From Plesiocystis pacifica SIR-1 (GTDB lineage Bacteria; Myxococcota_A; Polyangia; Nannocystales; Nannocystaceae): a stretch of DNA of 64,000 bases. Numbering within the stretch: the first letter of the stretch is position 1; every line of letters begins with the position of its first letter. Positions 27,852 to 39,056 of this stretch are shown here, piece after piece. The position numbers were made by a program, and so were the translations under genes. Location: NCBI RefSeq assembly GCF_000170895.1, contig NZ_ABCS01000015.1, forward strand, positions 1 through 64,000. Reading direction: 5' to 3'. The notes beneath the pieces were generated by a model. That model saw only the letters and a list, made by a program, of their open reading frames with translations. It searched no databases and had not been told where the DNA came from.

Positions 27852-27990
27852 TTTGCCCCCACAGGCGTCTGGGACCGGGGGCGCTTCGTCGCTCCGCTCC
27901 TCCGCTTTGGCTTGGTGGGCAATGGAGTTCGTGCCGTTGAGAGGGCATGTGGTCGCCCCCGCAAGCGGGGGCGTGGATTCGCTGACAGTC
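27852..27990 (+). repeat. Dispersed repeat, copy A, with a CRISPR-repeat-like hairpin
   Basis: This 139-base segment starts just after the stop of the 26501 gene and is about 85% identical to 46724-46863. Its 3' end holds the perfect hairpin CGCCCCCGC/GCGGGGGCG (27954-27962 and 27965-27973) inside GTCGCCCCC...GCGTGGATTCG, close to type I-C CRISPR repeats. Only one such unit is present, with no spacer, so it is not a CRISPR array. Confidence 0.75.
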
Positions 27991-28257
27991 TCTGATACGA
28001 AACTGACCGCTCGGTAGTCCGCGGGGGGCTGTTTCATCCTTGGTAGGCCGAAGCCTCGACTTCGGTGAGGGCTGATAAGAAACTGACCGAGCGGTAGATG
28101 GCCTGGGCGCCGTTTCATCCCCGGTAGGCCGAAGCCTCGCTTCGGTGATGGCTGATAAGAAACTGACCGAGCGGTAGATGGCCTGGGCGCCGTTTCATCC
28201 CCGGTAGGCCGAAGCCTCGCTTCGGTGATGGCTGATAAGAAACTGACCGAGCGGTAG
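27991..28257 (+). repeat. 80-bp tandem repeat array, interrupted by IS110
   Basis: Units start at 27991, 28071, 28151 and 28231 (the last cut after 27 bases). Units 2 and 3 are identical over 80 bases; unit 1 differs. Each unit holds two small palindromes, GCCGAAGC-CTC-GCTTCGG and ACCGAGCGGT (its inverted form ACCGCTCGGT in unit 1), and the outer GTTTC/GAAAC ends. A 12-14 base variable stretch separates the conserved parts. The fourth unit stops where the transposase gene ends; a remnant resumes at 29714. Confidence 0.85.
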
Positions 28258-29505
28258 TCAGCCTCCCGTTCCTTGGGCCGTAGCAACCTGCGTCAGGTCA
28301 ACTTCGTAGCCGAGGTTCTCGAGCTTCCGCACGAGTCGCTTGAGAAGCTTGTTGCGATCGAGGCGGTCGAAGTAGTCAGGCCCAAGGTCCCTGTAGGGCG
28401 CGCCTTCTCGCAGCATGTAGTAGACCGCGGTCAAGATCGAAGCGGCTACTGCCATGACTGCCTTCTTGGGCCCTCGTCGGCTCTTGAGCCGAAGGAACTG
28501 GGCCCGAAGGTACGTTCGCTTCGCTCGGGTCGCGCACCATGCCGCCTGGACGAGCTGTGTCTTGAGCCACGGAGCCCCCATCCGTACGCGAGTCGAGCGA
28601 CGCTTGCCTGCGCTCTCGTCATTACGTGGACACATCCCCGCCCACGACAAGAGATGCTTGACCGAAGGAAACCTCGTCATGTCCGTGCCGAGCTCCGACA
28701 CGATGACCTCGGCGATCGTCGTGCTGACACCAGGAATTGTCGTGAGCAGCTCCACCGCCTCTCGAAACGGCTCCTTCGCGTTGCCGAGCTCGGCATCGAT
28801 CTTCTCGATCGCCTTCTCGATCGCCTGGACCTGTCGGTAGTGAAGCTCGAGCAAGAAGCGATGAGATGGATCGAAGTGACCCCGCAGCGCCTCGATGACC
28901 TCCTGCCGCGAAGCTCGGAGTCGCGTTGACGCGAGGCCGGCGAGCTCTTCGGGGTCCGTCTTGCCTTTGATGAGCGCTTCGAGGATTGCCCTCCCGCTCT
29001 TCCCCATGACATCGCTGAGGACCGATGTGAGCTTGATGTTTGCGTCCTGGAGGACCTTCTGCAGGCGCTGGATGTGACGGGTCTTCTCGTGAACGAACTG
29101 CTTGCGCGTCCGAGTGAGCGAGCGCAGGTGCTGGATCCACGACTCGGGCACGAAGCTGGCTCGCACCAAACCGTGGGCGAGCAAGTCGGCCAACCATGTC
29201 GCGTCGTTGATGTCTGTCTTGCGACCCGGGACTGCCTTGACGTGCAGCGCGTTGGCCAGGGTGAGCTCGAAGTGACCATCGAGCACATGCCACACGGGCT
29301 TCCAATAGACCCCCGTAGCCTCCATGATCACATGGCTGCACCCATGCGACTGAATCCAGTCCCGCAACCTCTGGAGCTCGCGGGTCGTAGTCTTGAAGGT
29401 CTCGACGTGCCGAGTGACCTCGCCATCGTGGGCAAGTCGAACACAGGCAACGACGCTGTCCTTGTGAACGTCGAGACCGGTACAACGGGGATGTAGAACT
29501 TCCAT
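28258..29505 (-). CDS. IS110-family transposase (DEDD recombinase)
   Basis: A 415-residue protein. The N-terminal RuvC-like DEDD domain starts with GLDVHKDSVVACV (first Asp), with VIMEATGVYWKP (Glu) and the segment DINDATWLADLL (paired Asp) following. The C-terminal transposase_20 domain contains IPGVSTTIAEVIVSELG and the conserved Ser region LLSWAGMCPRNDESAGKRR. IS110 enzymes work with a bridge RNA to join donor and target DNA without terminal repeats. The frame is intact, so the element may still be active. Codon use is less GC-biased than the host genes. The stop codon abuts the last repeat unit. Confidence 0.93.
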   Translation of the reverse strand: MEVLHPRCTGLDVHKDSVVACVRLAHDGEVTRHVETFKTTTRELQRLRDWIQSHGCSHVIMEATGVYWKPVWHVLDGHFELTLANALHVKAVPGRKTDINDATWLADLLAHGLVRASFVPESWIQHLRSLTRTRKQFVHEKTRHIQRLQKVLQDANIKLTSVLSDVMGKSGRAILEALIKGKTDPEELAGLASTRLRASRQEVIEALRGHFDPSHRFLLELHYRQVQAIEKAIEKIDAELGNAKEPFREAVELLTTIPGVSTTIAEVIVSELGTDMTRFPSVKHLLSWAGMCPRNDESAGKRRSTRVRMGAPWLKTQLVQAAWCATRAKRTYLRAQFLRLKSRRGPKKAVMAVAASILTAVYYMLREGAPYRDLGPDYFDRLDRNKLLKRLVRKLENLGYEVDLTQVATAQGTGG

Positions 29506-29713
29506 GGCTGGCTCCTGCGAGAGAACTCGACGAGGAGCTCGCCATCTTCGAAGTCTGATACGCGTGATCCCGGCCAGGCCGTGTCACAAGTGGAGGTGCT
29601 CGCGGAGCTCCGGGTCCGACTGATCTACGGGCTTACCCTGCACCAAGAGAAAACCGACCTCCGTGCGTCGAGGGGCCATCATCGCATGCTCGGGAGAGCT
29701 GCCGCGTACTACG
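29506..29713 (-). ncRNA. Candidate bridge RNA region of the IS110 element
   Basis: IS110 elements encode a structured bridge RNA of about 180 bases in the noncoding end, usually upstream of the transposase. This is the only noncoding part of the element with room for it. I did not fold it, so the RNA itself is inferred from the family and the position. Confidence 0.35.
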
Positions 29714-29762
29714 CCGTTTCATCCTTGGTAGGCCGAAGCCTCGCTTCGGTGACGGCTGATCT
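29714..29762 (+). repeat. Remnant of the 80-bp repeat beyond the IS
   Basis: CGCCGTTTCATCC, the GCCGAAGC/GCTTCGG hairpin and GGCTGAT match units of the array on the other side of the IS110 element, and then the match stops. It shows that the IS sits inside the array. Confidence 0.8.
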
Positions 29763-29781
29763 GAGCGCTCGAGGGCCGGAC

Positions 29782-30189
29782 ATGAACCTGCTCAAAAAGC
29801 TCCAGCATTGCGTCGGCGTGGCGTCGTCCACGACGGCTAAAATGGACAGAGGGTTGGCCAAACTCGTCTTGGCCGACCCTCTGAGCTCCCTCCACGCGCT
29901 CGTGCAGCTCGAGGCACACCTGCGGAGGATTGGCGCGTCACGCAGTGATGCCGAGCTCGAGCTCTATCGGCGGGTCGACCAAGACGAGTTCTGGCGCCCC
30001 CACCAATCGACATGGCGGTGCGCTCACCCGCCCGCGAGGGCGATGAAGATGTACATCAACACGCGCAGGACGATGGCCGAGAGGAAGCCATGGTTGGCGC
30101 CCTGCTTGGTGTCGGCCTTGCCGACGGCGAGCACGATGGCCCAGCCGATCAAGCCGAAGAAGAAGCCGACCGCGGCGCCGCCCCAGTAG
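29782..30189 (+). other. Possible degraded gene after the repeat remnant
   Basis: An open frame from ATG 29782 starts MNLLKKLQHCVGVASS and continues for about 75 plausible, helical residues before running into the region antisense to the next gene. The join of good and poor sequence suggests a gene fragment cut by rearrangement, or chance. A strong stem AGAGGGTTGGCCAA/TTGGCCGACCCTCT with one mismatch lies at about 29850-29885. The family is unknown. Confidence 0.2.
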
Positions 30190-30305
30190 GTGCCCTGGGG
30201 CTCTTCGTCGAAGTTGATCTGGGTGTCCGTCCAGGGATCCGAGCCGTTGCTCGGCGGCGGTGCAGGGCTGGCGTAGGGGTTCGGGTCGCCACTGTTGGGC
30301 TGCAT
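30024..30305 (-). CDS. Small two-helix membrane protein
   Basis: A 93-residue protein. The first 40 residues are polar (Pro, Asn, Ser). Two hydrophobic segments follow (VGFFFGLIGWAIVLAVG and IVLRVLMYIFIALAGG). The start is set by TATCGT ending six bases before ATG 30305. It has no recognisable family. The gene follows the protease-HlyD-ABC genes on the same strand but has its own promoter-like box. Confidence 0.6.
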   Translation of the reverse strand: MQPNSGDPNPYASPAPPPSNGSDPWTDTQINFDEEPQGTYWGGAAVGFFFGLIGWAIVLAVGKADTKQGANHGFLSAIVLRVLMYIFIALAGG

Positions 30306-30311
30306 GCCCCG

Positions 30312-30317
30312 ACGATA
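30312..30317 (-). promoter_or_regulatory. -10 box, leaderless start
   Basis: TATCGT on the minus strand ends six bases before ATG 30305, the same spacing as at 6924 and 9897. Confidence 0.4.
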
Positions 30318-30404
30318 GCGTCAAACGCGTGCCCGGTGACTGAGTCTCAGATCCTCGCGCACGCGGCCTGGCGCTCCCGCTACCCTGGCCCAGACCGGTT
30401 CAGC

Positions 30405-31898
30405 TCACTGCATCGGCGTGATGCCGCCGCGGCGGGACCCCGTGGGCTTGCTCGAGCCCGTCGTCCCGCTCGAGGCCTCGCGCGCCGCGTCGTCGATGAA
30501 CTGCACCTCGGAGACGTACCAGTCACCCCACTCCATGCGCATTTGCACGGCGATGCGTCCGCCCTTGCCGATGTCCGCCGTGACCACGGCCTTGGGCGCG
30601 CCCAGGGAGGGGCTGACGTCGACGCGCTCGATGTTCGAGCGCACCCCGGCGAGGCGCTCGACGATGTCGACGAGGGCCATGGAGCGGGCCGTGTCCAGGC
30701 TGTAGACGTGCTGCACGGCGACGAGCAGGGCCTCGCGCTGGCCGTAGTTGCCGAACCAGCGCGCGGCCATGTAGGTGCTGCCGATCTCGTAGAAGAAGGC
30801 CTGGACCGCGTCTCGGGAGATGGTCCCGCTGACCCCGAGGCGGCGCATGACCTCGTCGGAGCCGGTGTGCGCGACCATGGACTCGAGGGTCGCCAGGGGC
30901 GGCTCGGAGACCATGCGGTCGGCGACGAGCTCGTCGATGGCGGCGAGGAAGCCCTGGAGCACCGAGCGCTCGGAGCTGCGCTCGATGAGCACGTCGATGG
31001 TCCGGCCGCGGATCTCCCGGGCGTGGCTCGGCGAGGTCAGCCGGGCGAGCTCGTCGACGGAGCCCGTGCCCAGGGCCGCGAGGTACTCGAGCGCCCGGCT
31101 CTCCGCGCGCGCGCGCTGGTCGAGCTCCGACTCGAGCTCGGGGCGCTCGTCGAGCATGCGCACGGCCTCGGCGATGGGGATGGCGAAGCCGCCTTTTTGG
31201 TCGCGCCAGGTCCAGGTGACCACGCCGATCACCCGGCCGTGGTGATCGAGGACCGGGCCGCCGCTTTGGCCCTGCTGGATCCGCGCCGTGACGCCCACGA
31301 AAGAGCCCGGGCCGACGTTGGGGTTGTAGACCTCGAGGCGCTCGACCGCGCCCGTGTGCGCGAGCAGGCCCGGATCCTCGTCCATGGTGGCCGCGTCGTC
31401 GGGGTCGACCTCCCGGGACAGGATGACCACGCCTTCGCGCTCGTCGACGTAGTCGCTGACCGGGGTGCGCTTGCGCGTGGCCAGGCCCAGGGCCGGCAGG
31501 GTCTCGTCGGTGTCGATGTGCAGCAGGGCCAGGTCGCGCTGGGGGTCGATGTAGACCACCTCGACCATGGAGTACTCGGGCACGCCGTCGAGGCCGGGGA
31601 ACTGGACCTTCTCGATGTGGTCGGCGTCCTCGACCACGTGGCGGTTGGTGATCATGTAGCCGGCCGAGTCGATCACGAAGCCCATGCCGCGGCCCTGGTC
31701 GGTGATCACCACGCCGATCGACGCGGCCGAGCGGTCGGCGACGACCCCGGGCGCGAAGCTGCGCGCCTTTGGACCCTCGGCGACCCGCACCCCGCCCAGA
31801 TCGCGGCTCGCCGCGCAGCCCGTCCCCACCGCCCCGAGCACCAGCGCAGCGGTCAGCAGGCGTGCGGAGACTCGACGGGCTTTGGCGAGCGCAGTCAC
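30405..31898 (-). CDS. Trypsin-like (S1C) serine protease lipoprotein
   Basis: A 497-residue protein from GTG 31898 with signal peptide and lipobox VGTGC. The protease domain (about residues 60-265) has the triad in NRHVV (His), PQRDLALL (Asp) and QGQSGGPV (Ser). There is no obvious PDZ domain. The C-terminal 230 residues are helical and unassigned, ending in a beta region (GDWYVSEVQFIDD) like a SnoaL/cystatin-type domain. It probably acts in the periplasm or at the outer membrane in quality control or processing. It follows the HlyD gene by 42 bases; a TAGTCT box lies eight bases before the start. Confidence 0.83.
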   Translation of the reverse strand: MTALAKARRVSARLLTAALVLGAVGTGCAASRDLGGVRVAEGPKARSFAPGVVADRSAASIGVVITDQGRGMGFVIDSAGYMITNRHVVEDADHIEKVQFPGLDGVPEYSMVEVVYIDPQRDLALLHIDTDETLPALGLATRKRTPVSDYVDEREGVVILSREVDPDDAATMDEDPGLLAHTGAVERLEVYNPNVGPGSFVGVTARIQQGQSGGPVLDHHGRVIGVVTWTWRDQKGGFAIPIAEAVRMLDERPELESELDQRARAESRALEYLAALGTGSVDELARLTSPSHAREIRGRTIDVLIERSSERSVLQGFLAAIDELVADRMVSEPPLATLESMVAHTGSDEVMRRLGVSGTISRDAVQAFFYEIGSTYMAARWFGNYGQREALLVAVQHVYSLDTARSMALVDIVERLAGVRSNIERVDVSPSLGAPKAVVTADIGKGGRIAVQMRMEWGDWYVSEVQFIDDAAREASSGTTGSSKPTGSRRGGITPMQ

Positions 31899-31940
31899 TG
31901 CAATTCAGACTACGCCCACGGCCGCCGCGATGCCACTGAT

Positions 31941-33151
31941 TTAGCGCTCCTCACCGGTCTGGACCGGTTCTGAGCGCCCGTCTGCGCCCGCTCCCGCCGA
32001 AGCGGGGGGCGCGAGCGAGTCGGCGCTCGGATCCATCCCGGCGCCAGCCTCGTTGGCAACCGATTCCCCCGGCTCCGTGTCGACCGCGACCGTCGTCCCC
32101 GGACGGTGTTCGACGACGAAGCGGACCTCGACCCGGGAGCCGACCCGTGGCTGAGACGGCGCGGGAGTCACGGGCTCGGGGCTCGGCTCCGGCTCGGCCT
32201 CGCCCCCGACCTCGCCCTCGGCTCCGGTCTCGCCCTCGTCCAGCAGATCATCGAGCCGCTCCAGGGGCTGAGCCCGCGGGCGCGGATGGTGCAGACCGAG
32301 GCGGGCCTCCACGAAGATCAGCCGCGTGCCCGGATCCACCTGCGGCGCGATGCTGTCGACCCGTCCGCGCACGACCGTGGGCACGCCGCCGACGTTCTCG
32401 ATGGTCATCTCGACGATGGCCCCGAGCTGCAGCAGGCTGCTGCGCGACTCGGGCACGGCGAAGCGAACCAGGCGCTCGTCGGAGATCAGCTCGAGCACCG
32501 GGTCGCCCATGCCCACCGTGGCCCCCTCGTCGACGTAGCGCTGGGACACGGAGCCCTCGAAGGGCGCGCGCAGCTGGGCCTCGGCCATGCGCGCCTCGGC
32601 CTCGCTCATCTTGGTGCGCTGCTCCCTGGCCGAGGCCCCCGCGACCCGCCGGCGCGCCTCGGCGACCTTCTCGGCGTAGCGGCGCTCGCGGAGCTCGGCC
32701 TTGGACACGAAGTCCTCGATGGACTCGACCTCGGCGCGGCTGCTCTTGGCCTGCTCGAGCTCGAGCTCGAGGCGCTCGAGCTCGGCCTTGGACGCCTTCC
32801 AGGCCGCCGTCGCCTGGTCGAACTCGCTCTGGTCCCCGCGGATGTCCATCTGGGCCACGAGCTGACCCAGGCCGACGCGATCGCCGACCTTGAGGTCGAG
32901 GACCTCGACGCGGGCGAAGTTGTTGCTGACCAGCAGGACCTCGGCCGCGGGCACGACCACGCCGAGCATGGCCTCCTCGGCCCGCTCGCGCTCCCAGGCC
33001 TGGATGCCCACGTCGACCGCCGGGCCCATGCGCGCGCCCAGGCCCCGGGCCGGCGGCGGCCCCTGCTCGCTCGGCTCGGCGTCGCAACCGAGCAGCCCCA
33101 ACAGCCCCAGTACAGCCAGGCCGGTCAGCCCCCTCAGCCACCGCGACGCGC

Positions 33152-33155
<4 letters not shown>
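31941..33155 (-). CDS. HlyD-like periplasmic adaptor lipoprotein
   Basis: A 404-residue membrane-fusion protein from GTG 33155, which overlaps the ABC transporter stop (GTGA). The lipobox is LLGC. The order is: short barrel-type lipoyl segment (LDLKVGDRVGLGQLVAQMD), a long alpha-hairpin coiled coil rich in Glu, Lys and Ala (about residues 110-200), then the second lipoyl half (LRAPFEGSVSQRYVDEGATVGMGDPV) and beta-barrel domain. The C-terminal 110 residues are Pro/Glu-rich and disordered. It should link the inner-membrane C39 ABC exporter to an outer-membrane channel; no TolC gene is in the window. Confidence 0.88.
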
Positions 33156-35377
<2,222 letters not shown>

Positions 35378-35549
35378 CACGGCTCGGGTCGGTCAGCTTA
35401 GCAGCCTGCGCTCGGCCGGGAGGCCGCGGCCGCTCAGACTGCCCAAACTAGCAGCCCCCGGCGCCCGAGCCAGCGTGGCAGCTCGGACCCGCGCGGTGCC
35501 GACCCCTCGGCGTGGCCACCCGGCCTGTCAGGTCCTGAAGCGGCCGAAC

Positions 35550-37214
35550 TCAGCGCGGATCGGTGGCGTGGAGCCTGCGCCCCTCGCGAGCGAGCTCGCG
35601 GAGGTTCTCGCCGTCGATGGAGGCCGCGTCCCGGCCGCCCAGGGCCTTGGTCAGCGAGCGCCGGTAGTTGTCCACGGCTACGTAGTACTCGGGGTCCTCG
35701 AGCACGTTGACGTCGCAGATCTTCTCGGCGCGGCGGATCAGCTTGATGCAGTCCGGGCTCAGGTGGCGCAGGCGCAAGCGCTTGTTGGCGGCCTGGTAGC
35801 GCTCGGCGAGCTTGTTGATGGCCTCGATGGCGCTGTGGTCGGCGATGCGCGACTCGGCGAAGTCCACGACGACCTCGTCCGGGTCCCCGGCGACGTCGAA
35901 CTTCGAGGCGAACAGGGTGGTCGAGCCAAAGAACAGCGGGCCGTAGATCTCGTAGTGCTTCACGCCCTGCTCGTCGACGTGCTTGCGGGCGCGGATGCGC
36001 AGGGCGTTCTCCCAGGCGAACACCAGCGCCGAGACGACCACCCCGCACAGCACGGCGACGGCCAGATCGAAGGCCACGGTCAACCCGGTGACCAGGCCCA
36101 TGACGGCCACGTCGGCGACGGGGACCTTGTTGAGGATGCGGAAGGTGTTCCAGGCGAAGGTGCCGATGACCACCATGAACATCACGCCGACCAGCGCGGC
36201 GATCGGCACCATCTCGATATAACGCGCGCCGAACAGGATGAACATCAACAGCCCGACGGAGGCGACGATGCCCGACAAGCGCGCGCGGCCTCCCGATTTG
36301 ATGTTGATGATGCTCTGGCCGATCATCGCGCAGCCGCCCATGCCCCCGAACAGGCCGTTGGTGATGTTGGCCGCCCCTTGGGCCAGGCACTCCCGGTTCG
36401 CGTCCCCGCGGCTGTCGGTCAGCTCGTCGATGAGGTTGAGGGTCATGAGCGACTCGATGAGCCCGATCGCCGCCAAGATCCCCGCGTAGGGGAAGATGAA
36501 GGCCAGGGTCTCGAAGTTCAGCGGGATGACCGGGACGGCGAAGCTGGGCAGGCCCGCCTCGATGCCGTCGCCGCCGCGATCGGCGATGAACGACGCCACC
36601 GTGGGCGTGTCGATCCCGGCGACGATCGTCACCAGCGAGACCGCGAGGATCGCCGTCAACGCAGCGGGCACCTTGGTCGTCAGGTGCGGCAGGCCCACCA
36701 TGATGGCCATGGTCGCGGCCGTCAGGCCCAGCATGACCCCGAGCTCCGCGCCCCCGAGCCAGGTACCCGCGCTCTGGAACATGCCCAGCTGGGACAAGAA
36801 GATGACGATCGCCAGCCCGTTGACGAAGCCCATCATCACGGGGCTCGGGATCATGCGCACGAACTTGCCCAGGCGCAGCCCGCCCGCGGCGATCTGCAGC
36901 GCCCCCGCGAGGATCAGGGTCGCAAACAAGTACTGGAGCCCGGCGTGGTCCCCCGCGCCGCCCATGGCGTTGCCCTCTTTCACCAGCGAGACCATGACCA
37001 CGGCCATGGCCCCCGTCGCCCCGGAGATCATGCCTGGGCGGCCGCCGAAGATGGAGGTGATCAGGCCCATCATGAACGCGCCGTAGAGGCCGACCACGGG
37101 GGGCACCCCCGCGACGAAGGCGAAGGCCACCGCCTCGGGGACGAGGGCGAGGGCTACCGTGAACCCGCTCAGGATGTCCGCGCGGACGCTCCCTGGCTCT
37201 TTGCTGATGAACAT
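35550..37214 (-). CDS. SulP family anion transporter with STAS domain
   Basis: A 554-residue protein. Ten to twelve membrane helices (residues 1-420) show the SulP core with PEAVAFAFVAGVPPVVGLYGAF (family signature near residue 25) and GGMGGCAMIGQSIINIKSGGRARLS. The C-terminal STAS domain (about 430-540) has VVVDFAESRIADHSAIEAINKL, where the Ser is the usual regulatory site. Related proteins carry sulfate, bicarbonate or chloride by proton or sodium coupling; the ion cannot be read from sequence. It is on the minus strand upstream of the ABC genes but separated by 172 bases. Confidence 0.92.
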   Translation of the reverse strand: MFISKEPGSVRADILSGFTVALALVPEAVAFAFVAGVPPVVGLYGAFMMGLITSIFGGRPGMISGATGAMAVVMVSLVKEGNAMGGAGDHAGLQYLFATLILAGALQIAAGGLRLGKFVRMIPSPVMMGFVNGLAIVIFLSQLGMFQSAGTWLGGAELGVMLGLTAATMAIMVGLPHLTTKVPAALTAILAVSLVTIVAGIDTPTVASFIADRGGDGIEAGLPSFAVPVIPLNFETLAFIFPYAGILAAIGLIESLMTLNLIDELTDSRGDANRECLAQGAANITNGLFGGMGGCAMIGQSIINIKSGGRARLSGIVASVGLLMFILFGARYIEMVPIAALVGVMFMVVIGTFAWNTFRILNKVPVADVAVMGLVTGLTVAFDLAVAVLCGVVVSALVFAWENALRIRARKHVDEQGVKHYEIYGPLFFGSTTLFASKFDVAGDPDEVVVDFAESRIADHSAIEAINKLAERYQAANKRLRLRHLSPDCIKLIRRAEKICDVNVLEDPEYYVAVDNYRRSLTKALGGRDAASIDGENLRELAREGRRLHATDPR

Positions 37215-37411
37215 GGGCAGATCGCTGTCGGTCCCGAGAGGTCGGGGCTCGACAGGGCGGCGTCTCTACCCGACTCCCCGCCCCCGCACAACTGCGCCGA
37301 TCCCATGGACGCGTGCGTCACCGTGGGCGCTGCCTCGAGAGAAGCCGTCGTCCACGGCTTTGCCGCGCGCCGAGCCCGTGAACGGCGCGCGGCTCGACGA
37401 CGGCTCCGCGC

Positions 37412-38902
37412 CTACAACTTCGCCGTGTCGAGGTGGATGAGCCGCGCGTGCAGGCTGTCGGACTCGAAGCCCTCGGTCTGCTCCCGAGTGCCCAAAGTCA
37501 GCGTGGTCCCGAACGCGCTCAGGTCGAAGCTGCGGTCGCCGGGCCAAAACTGCACGGCCTCCATGGGCATGATGGCGTCGGCGTCGATGGTCATCGCCTC
37601 GCCCACGGTCCCGGTCTCGACGTCGGCCTCGGCCAGGTGGATGCGCGCCGTCGACTCGTCGGAATTGATCGACGGGTAGCAGTCGCAGTCGGGCAGGCCG
37701 TTCTCGCTGCAGTCGAGGGTGTAGGTGTACTGGCGGTCGTACTGGGTCTCGACCCAGGCCACCCACAGCCGACCGTCGCTGGTCTCGGCCACGTCGAAGG
37801 CCTCGTACTCCAGGCCCGCCGACTGCTCGTGGCAGGCCTCGCTGCACGACTCCCCGGGCGCGACGTAGTGGTGATCGGGGCAGTCCCGGACCGGCGCGGC
37901 GGAGTCGGGGATGGTCACGTCGAAGGTGCTCACGCCGTCGCCGGCCAGGCCCCGCAGGTGCAGGCCGTCGCCTTGCCGGGCGACGACCGTGACGAGGGCT
38001 CCACCAGCGGCGGGCGCCGGCTTGGCCAGGGGCAGGGGCAAGAAGGTGACGTCGCCGTAGTCCGCCGCGACCATGCCCAGGTCGACCTCTTGGCCAGCGA
38101 CCTCGGCCATGAGGTGGCCCTCGGTCTCGATGTGCGACTGGTAGTAGCGGACCAGGTCGCCGCCGCGATCGAGGCCAAAGTCGTGGTGACTCCAGGTGTT
38201 GTCCACCGTCACCGAGCTGCTCGTCCACTCGCCCGGGCCGGTGCGCACGGTCTCGTGCTGCGGGTCGCTGTTCGGGCCCGCGTGGAACTCGTAGTAGATG
38301 TGCGGGCGGTCCTCGAGGTCGAGCTCGATGCCAAAGATCTCGCGGATGTCCTCGTCGACGATGGCGAGCTCCGTCGCGTAGCCCTCGCCGTCGGGGTAGG
38401 CGTAGGTCGCGTCGTAGCCGTCGTGGGTCACGAGGTGCACCGCCCCCGTCGAGTCCTGGGCGATTTCCGTGACCGAGAACACCGGCGCCACGTCGAGGCG
38501 CTCGACGGCCTCGCCCTCGACCTCGAGCATCAGCACGCCCTCGGTCCACAGCTCGACCAGCGTCGCCTGGCCGTCCCGGCCGGCCACGCTGATGCCTCCG
38601 CTCGTCGTGAAGCCACCGCAGCCGCCACACTCGATCTGCACGTCCACCGCGATGGCGCAGTCGGGGCCCGGGCAGCCCGGGAAGCTCTCGTGGGTCGCCG
38701 GTGTGGCCGTGCACTCGAGGCTGCACTCGCCCCCCTCGTCGGCACCTTCATCGGTGTCGGTGTCGGTGCCTTCGTCGGCGTCGTCGCCCGTCTCCCCGGA
38801 CTCGTCCGCGGGGGTGTCCTCGACCGCGCAGGCCAGGCTGAGCGACGCGAGGCCGGCGAGGGTGAGCAGGGAGAGCAAGCGGGGGGAGCAACGCAAGGCC
38901 AT
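37412..38902 (-). CDS. Hypothetical lipoprotein, beta-rich
   Basis: A 496-residue protein from ATG 38902 with signal peptide and lipobox LSLAC; an ATG 13 codons earlier is possible. An acidic low-complexity stalk (DTDTDEGADEGGE) follows the Cys. The rest is beta-rich, with His-, Asp- and Tyr-rich repeats reminiscent of a beta-propeller (for example HLVTHDGYDATYAYPD, HIYYEFHAGPN), plus a Cys-rich start. It could bind sugars or cell-surface material. No family is recognised. The haem-type lipoprotein lies upstream on the same strand. Confidence 0.65.
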   Translation of the reverse strand: MALRCSPRLLSLLTLAGLASLSLACAVEDTPADESGETGDDADEGTDTDTDEGADEGGECSLECTATPATHESFPGCPGPDCAIAVDVQIECGGCGGFTTSGGISVAGRDGQATLVELWTEGVLMLEVEGEAVERLDVAPVFSVTEIAQDSTGAVHLVTHDGYDATYAYPDGEGYATELAIVDEDIREIFGIELDLEDRPHIYYEFHAGPNSDPQHETVRTGPGEWTSSSVTVDNTWSHHDFGLDRGGDLVRYYQSHIETEGHLMAEVAGQEVDLGMVAADYGDVTFLPLPLAKPAPAAGGALVTVVARQGDGLHLRGLAGDGVSTFDVTIPDSAAPVRDCPDHHYVAPGESCSEACHEQSAGLEYEAFDVAETSDGRLWVAWVETQYDRQYTYTLDCSENGLPDCDCYPSINSDESTARIHLAEADVETGTVGEAMTIDADAIMPMEAVQFWPGDRSFDLSAFGTTLTLGTREQTEGFESDSLHARLIHLDTAKL

Positions 38903-39056
38903 GACACAAACACGGTTCCACCCACGGACTGAATCGATCATGTGTTCGATCCCAGTCGCAGGCCGTGAACGGCCTTCGCCGCCCCAGAGGCTCTGGATGA
39001 CCGAGCCCTGCGCGACCCAGGCCTCTCGACCCCGGCCGCGCAGCGTGGCCGCCCGA

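Larger units (their letters stand above)
28258..29713 (-). mobile_element. IS110-family insertion element
   Basis: About 1.45 kb between the broken repeat at 28257 and its resumption at 29714. It holds one transposase gene and a 208-base noncoding 5' part. No terminal inverted repeats or clear target duplication are visible, as usual for IS110. Exact ends are inferred from the repeat break and could be off by several bases. Confidence 0.75.

Noticed and set aside
27952..28260. A CRISPR array
   Set aside because: The repeat-like hairpin occurs once per locus, the tandem units are 80 bp with identical units and no unique spacers, and no cas gene is near.
28258..29505. A DDE-type transposase
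   Set aside because: The N-terminal GLDVHKDS and the C-terminal IPGVSTTIAEVI are IS110-type, and no terminal inverted repeats were found.
37300..37400. A third copy of the dispersed repeat, also seen faintly at 47540
   Set aside because: Only a short GTCGTCCACGG-like stretch is shared; the 140-base unit and its hairpin are absent.
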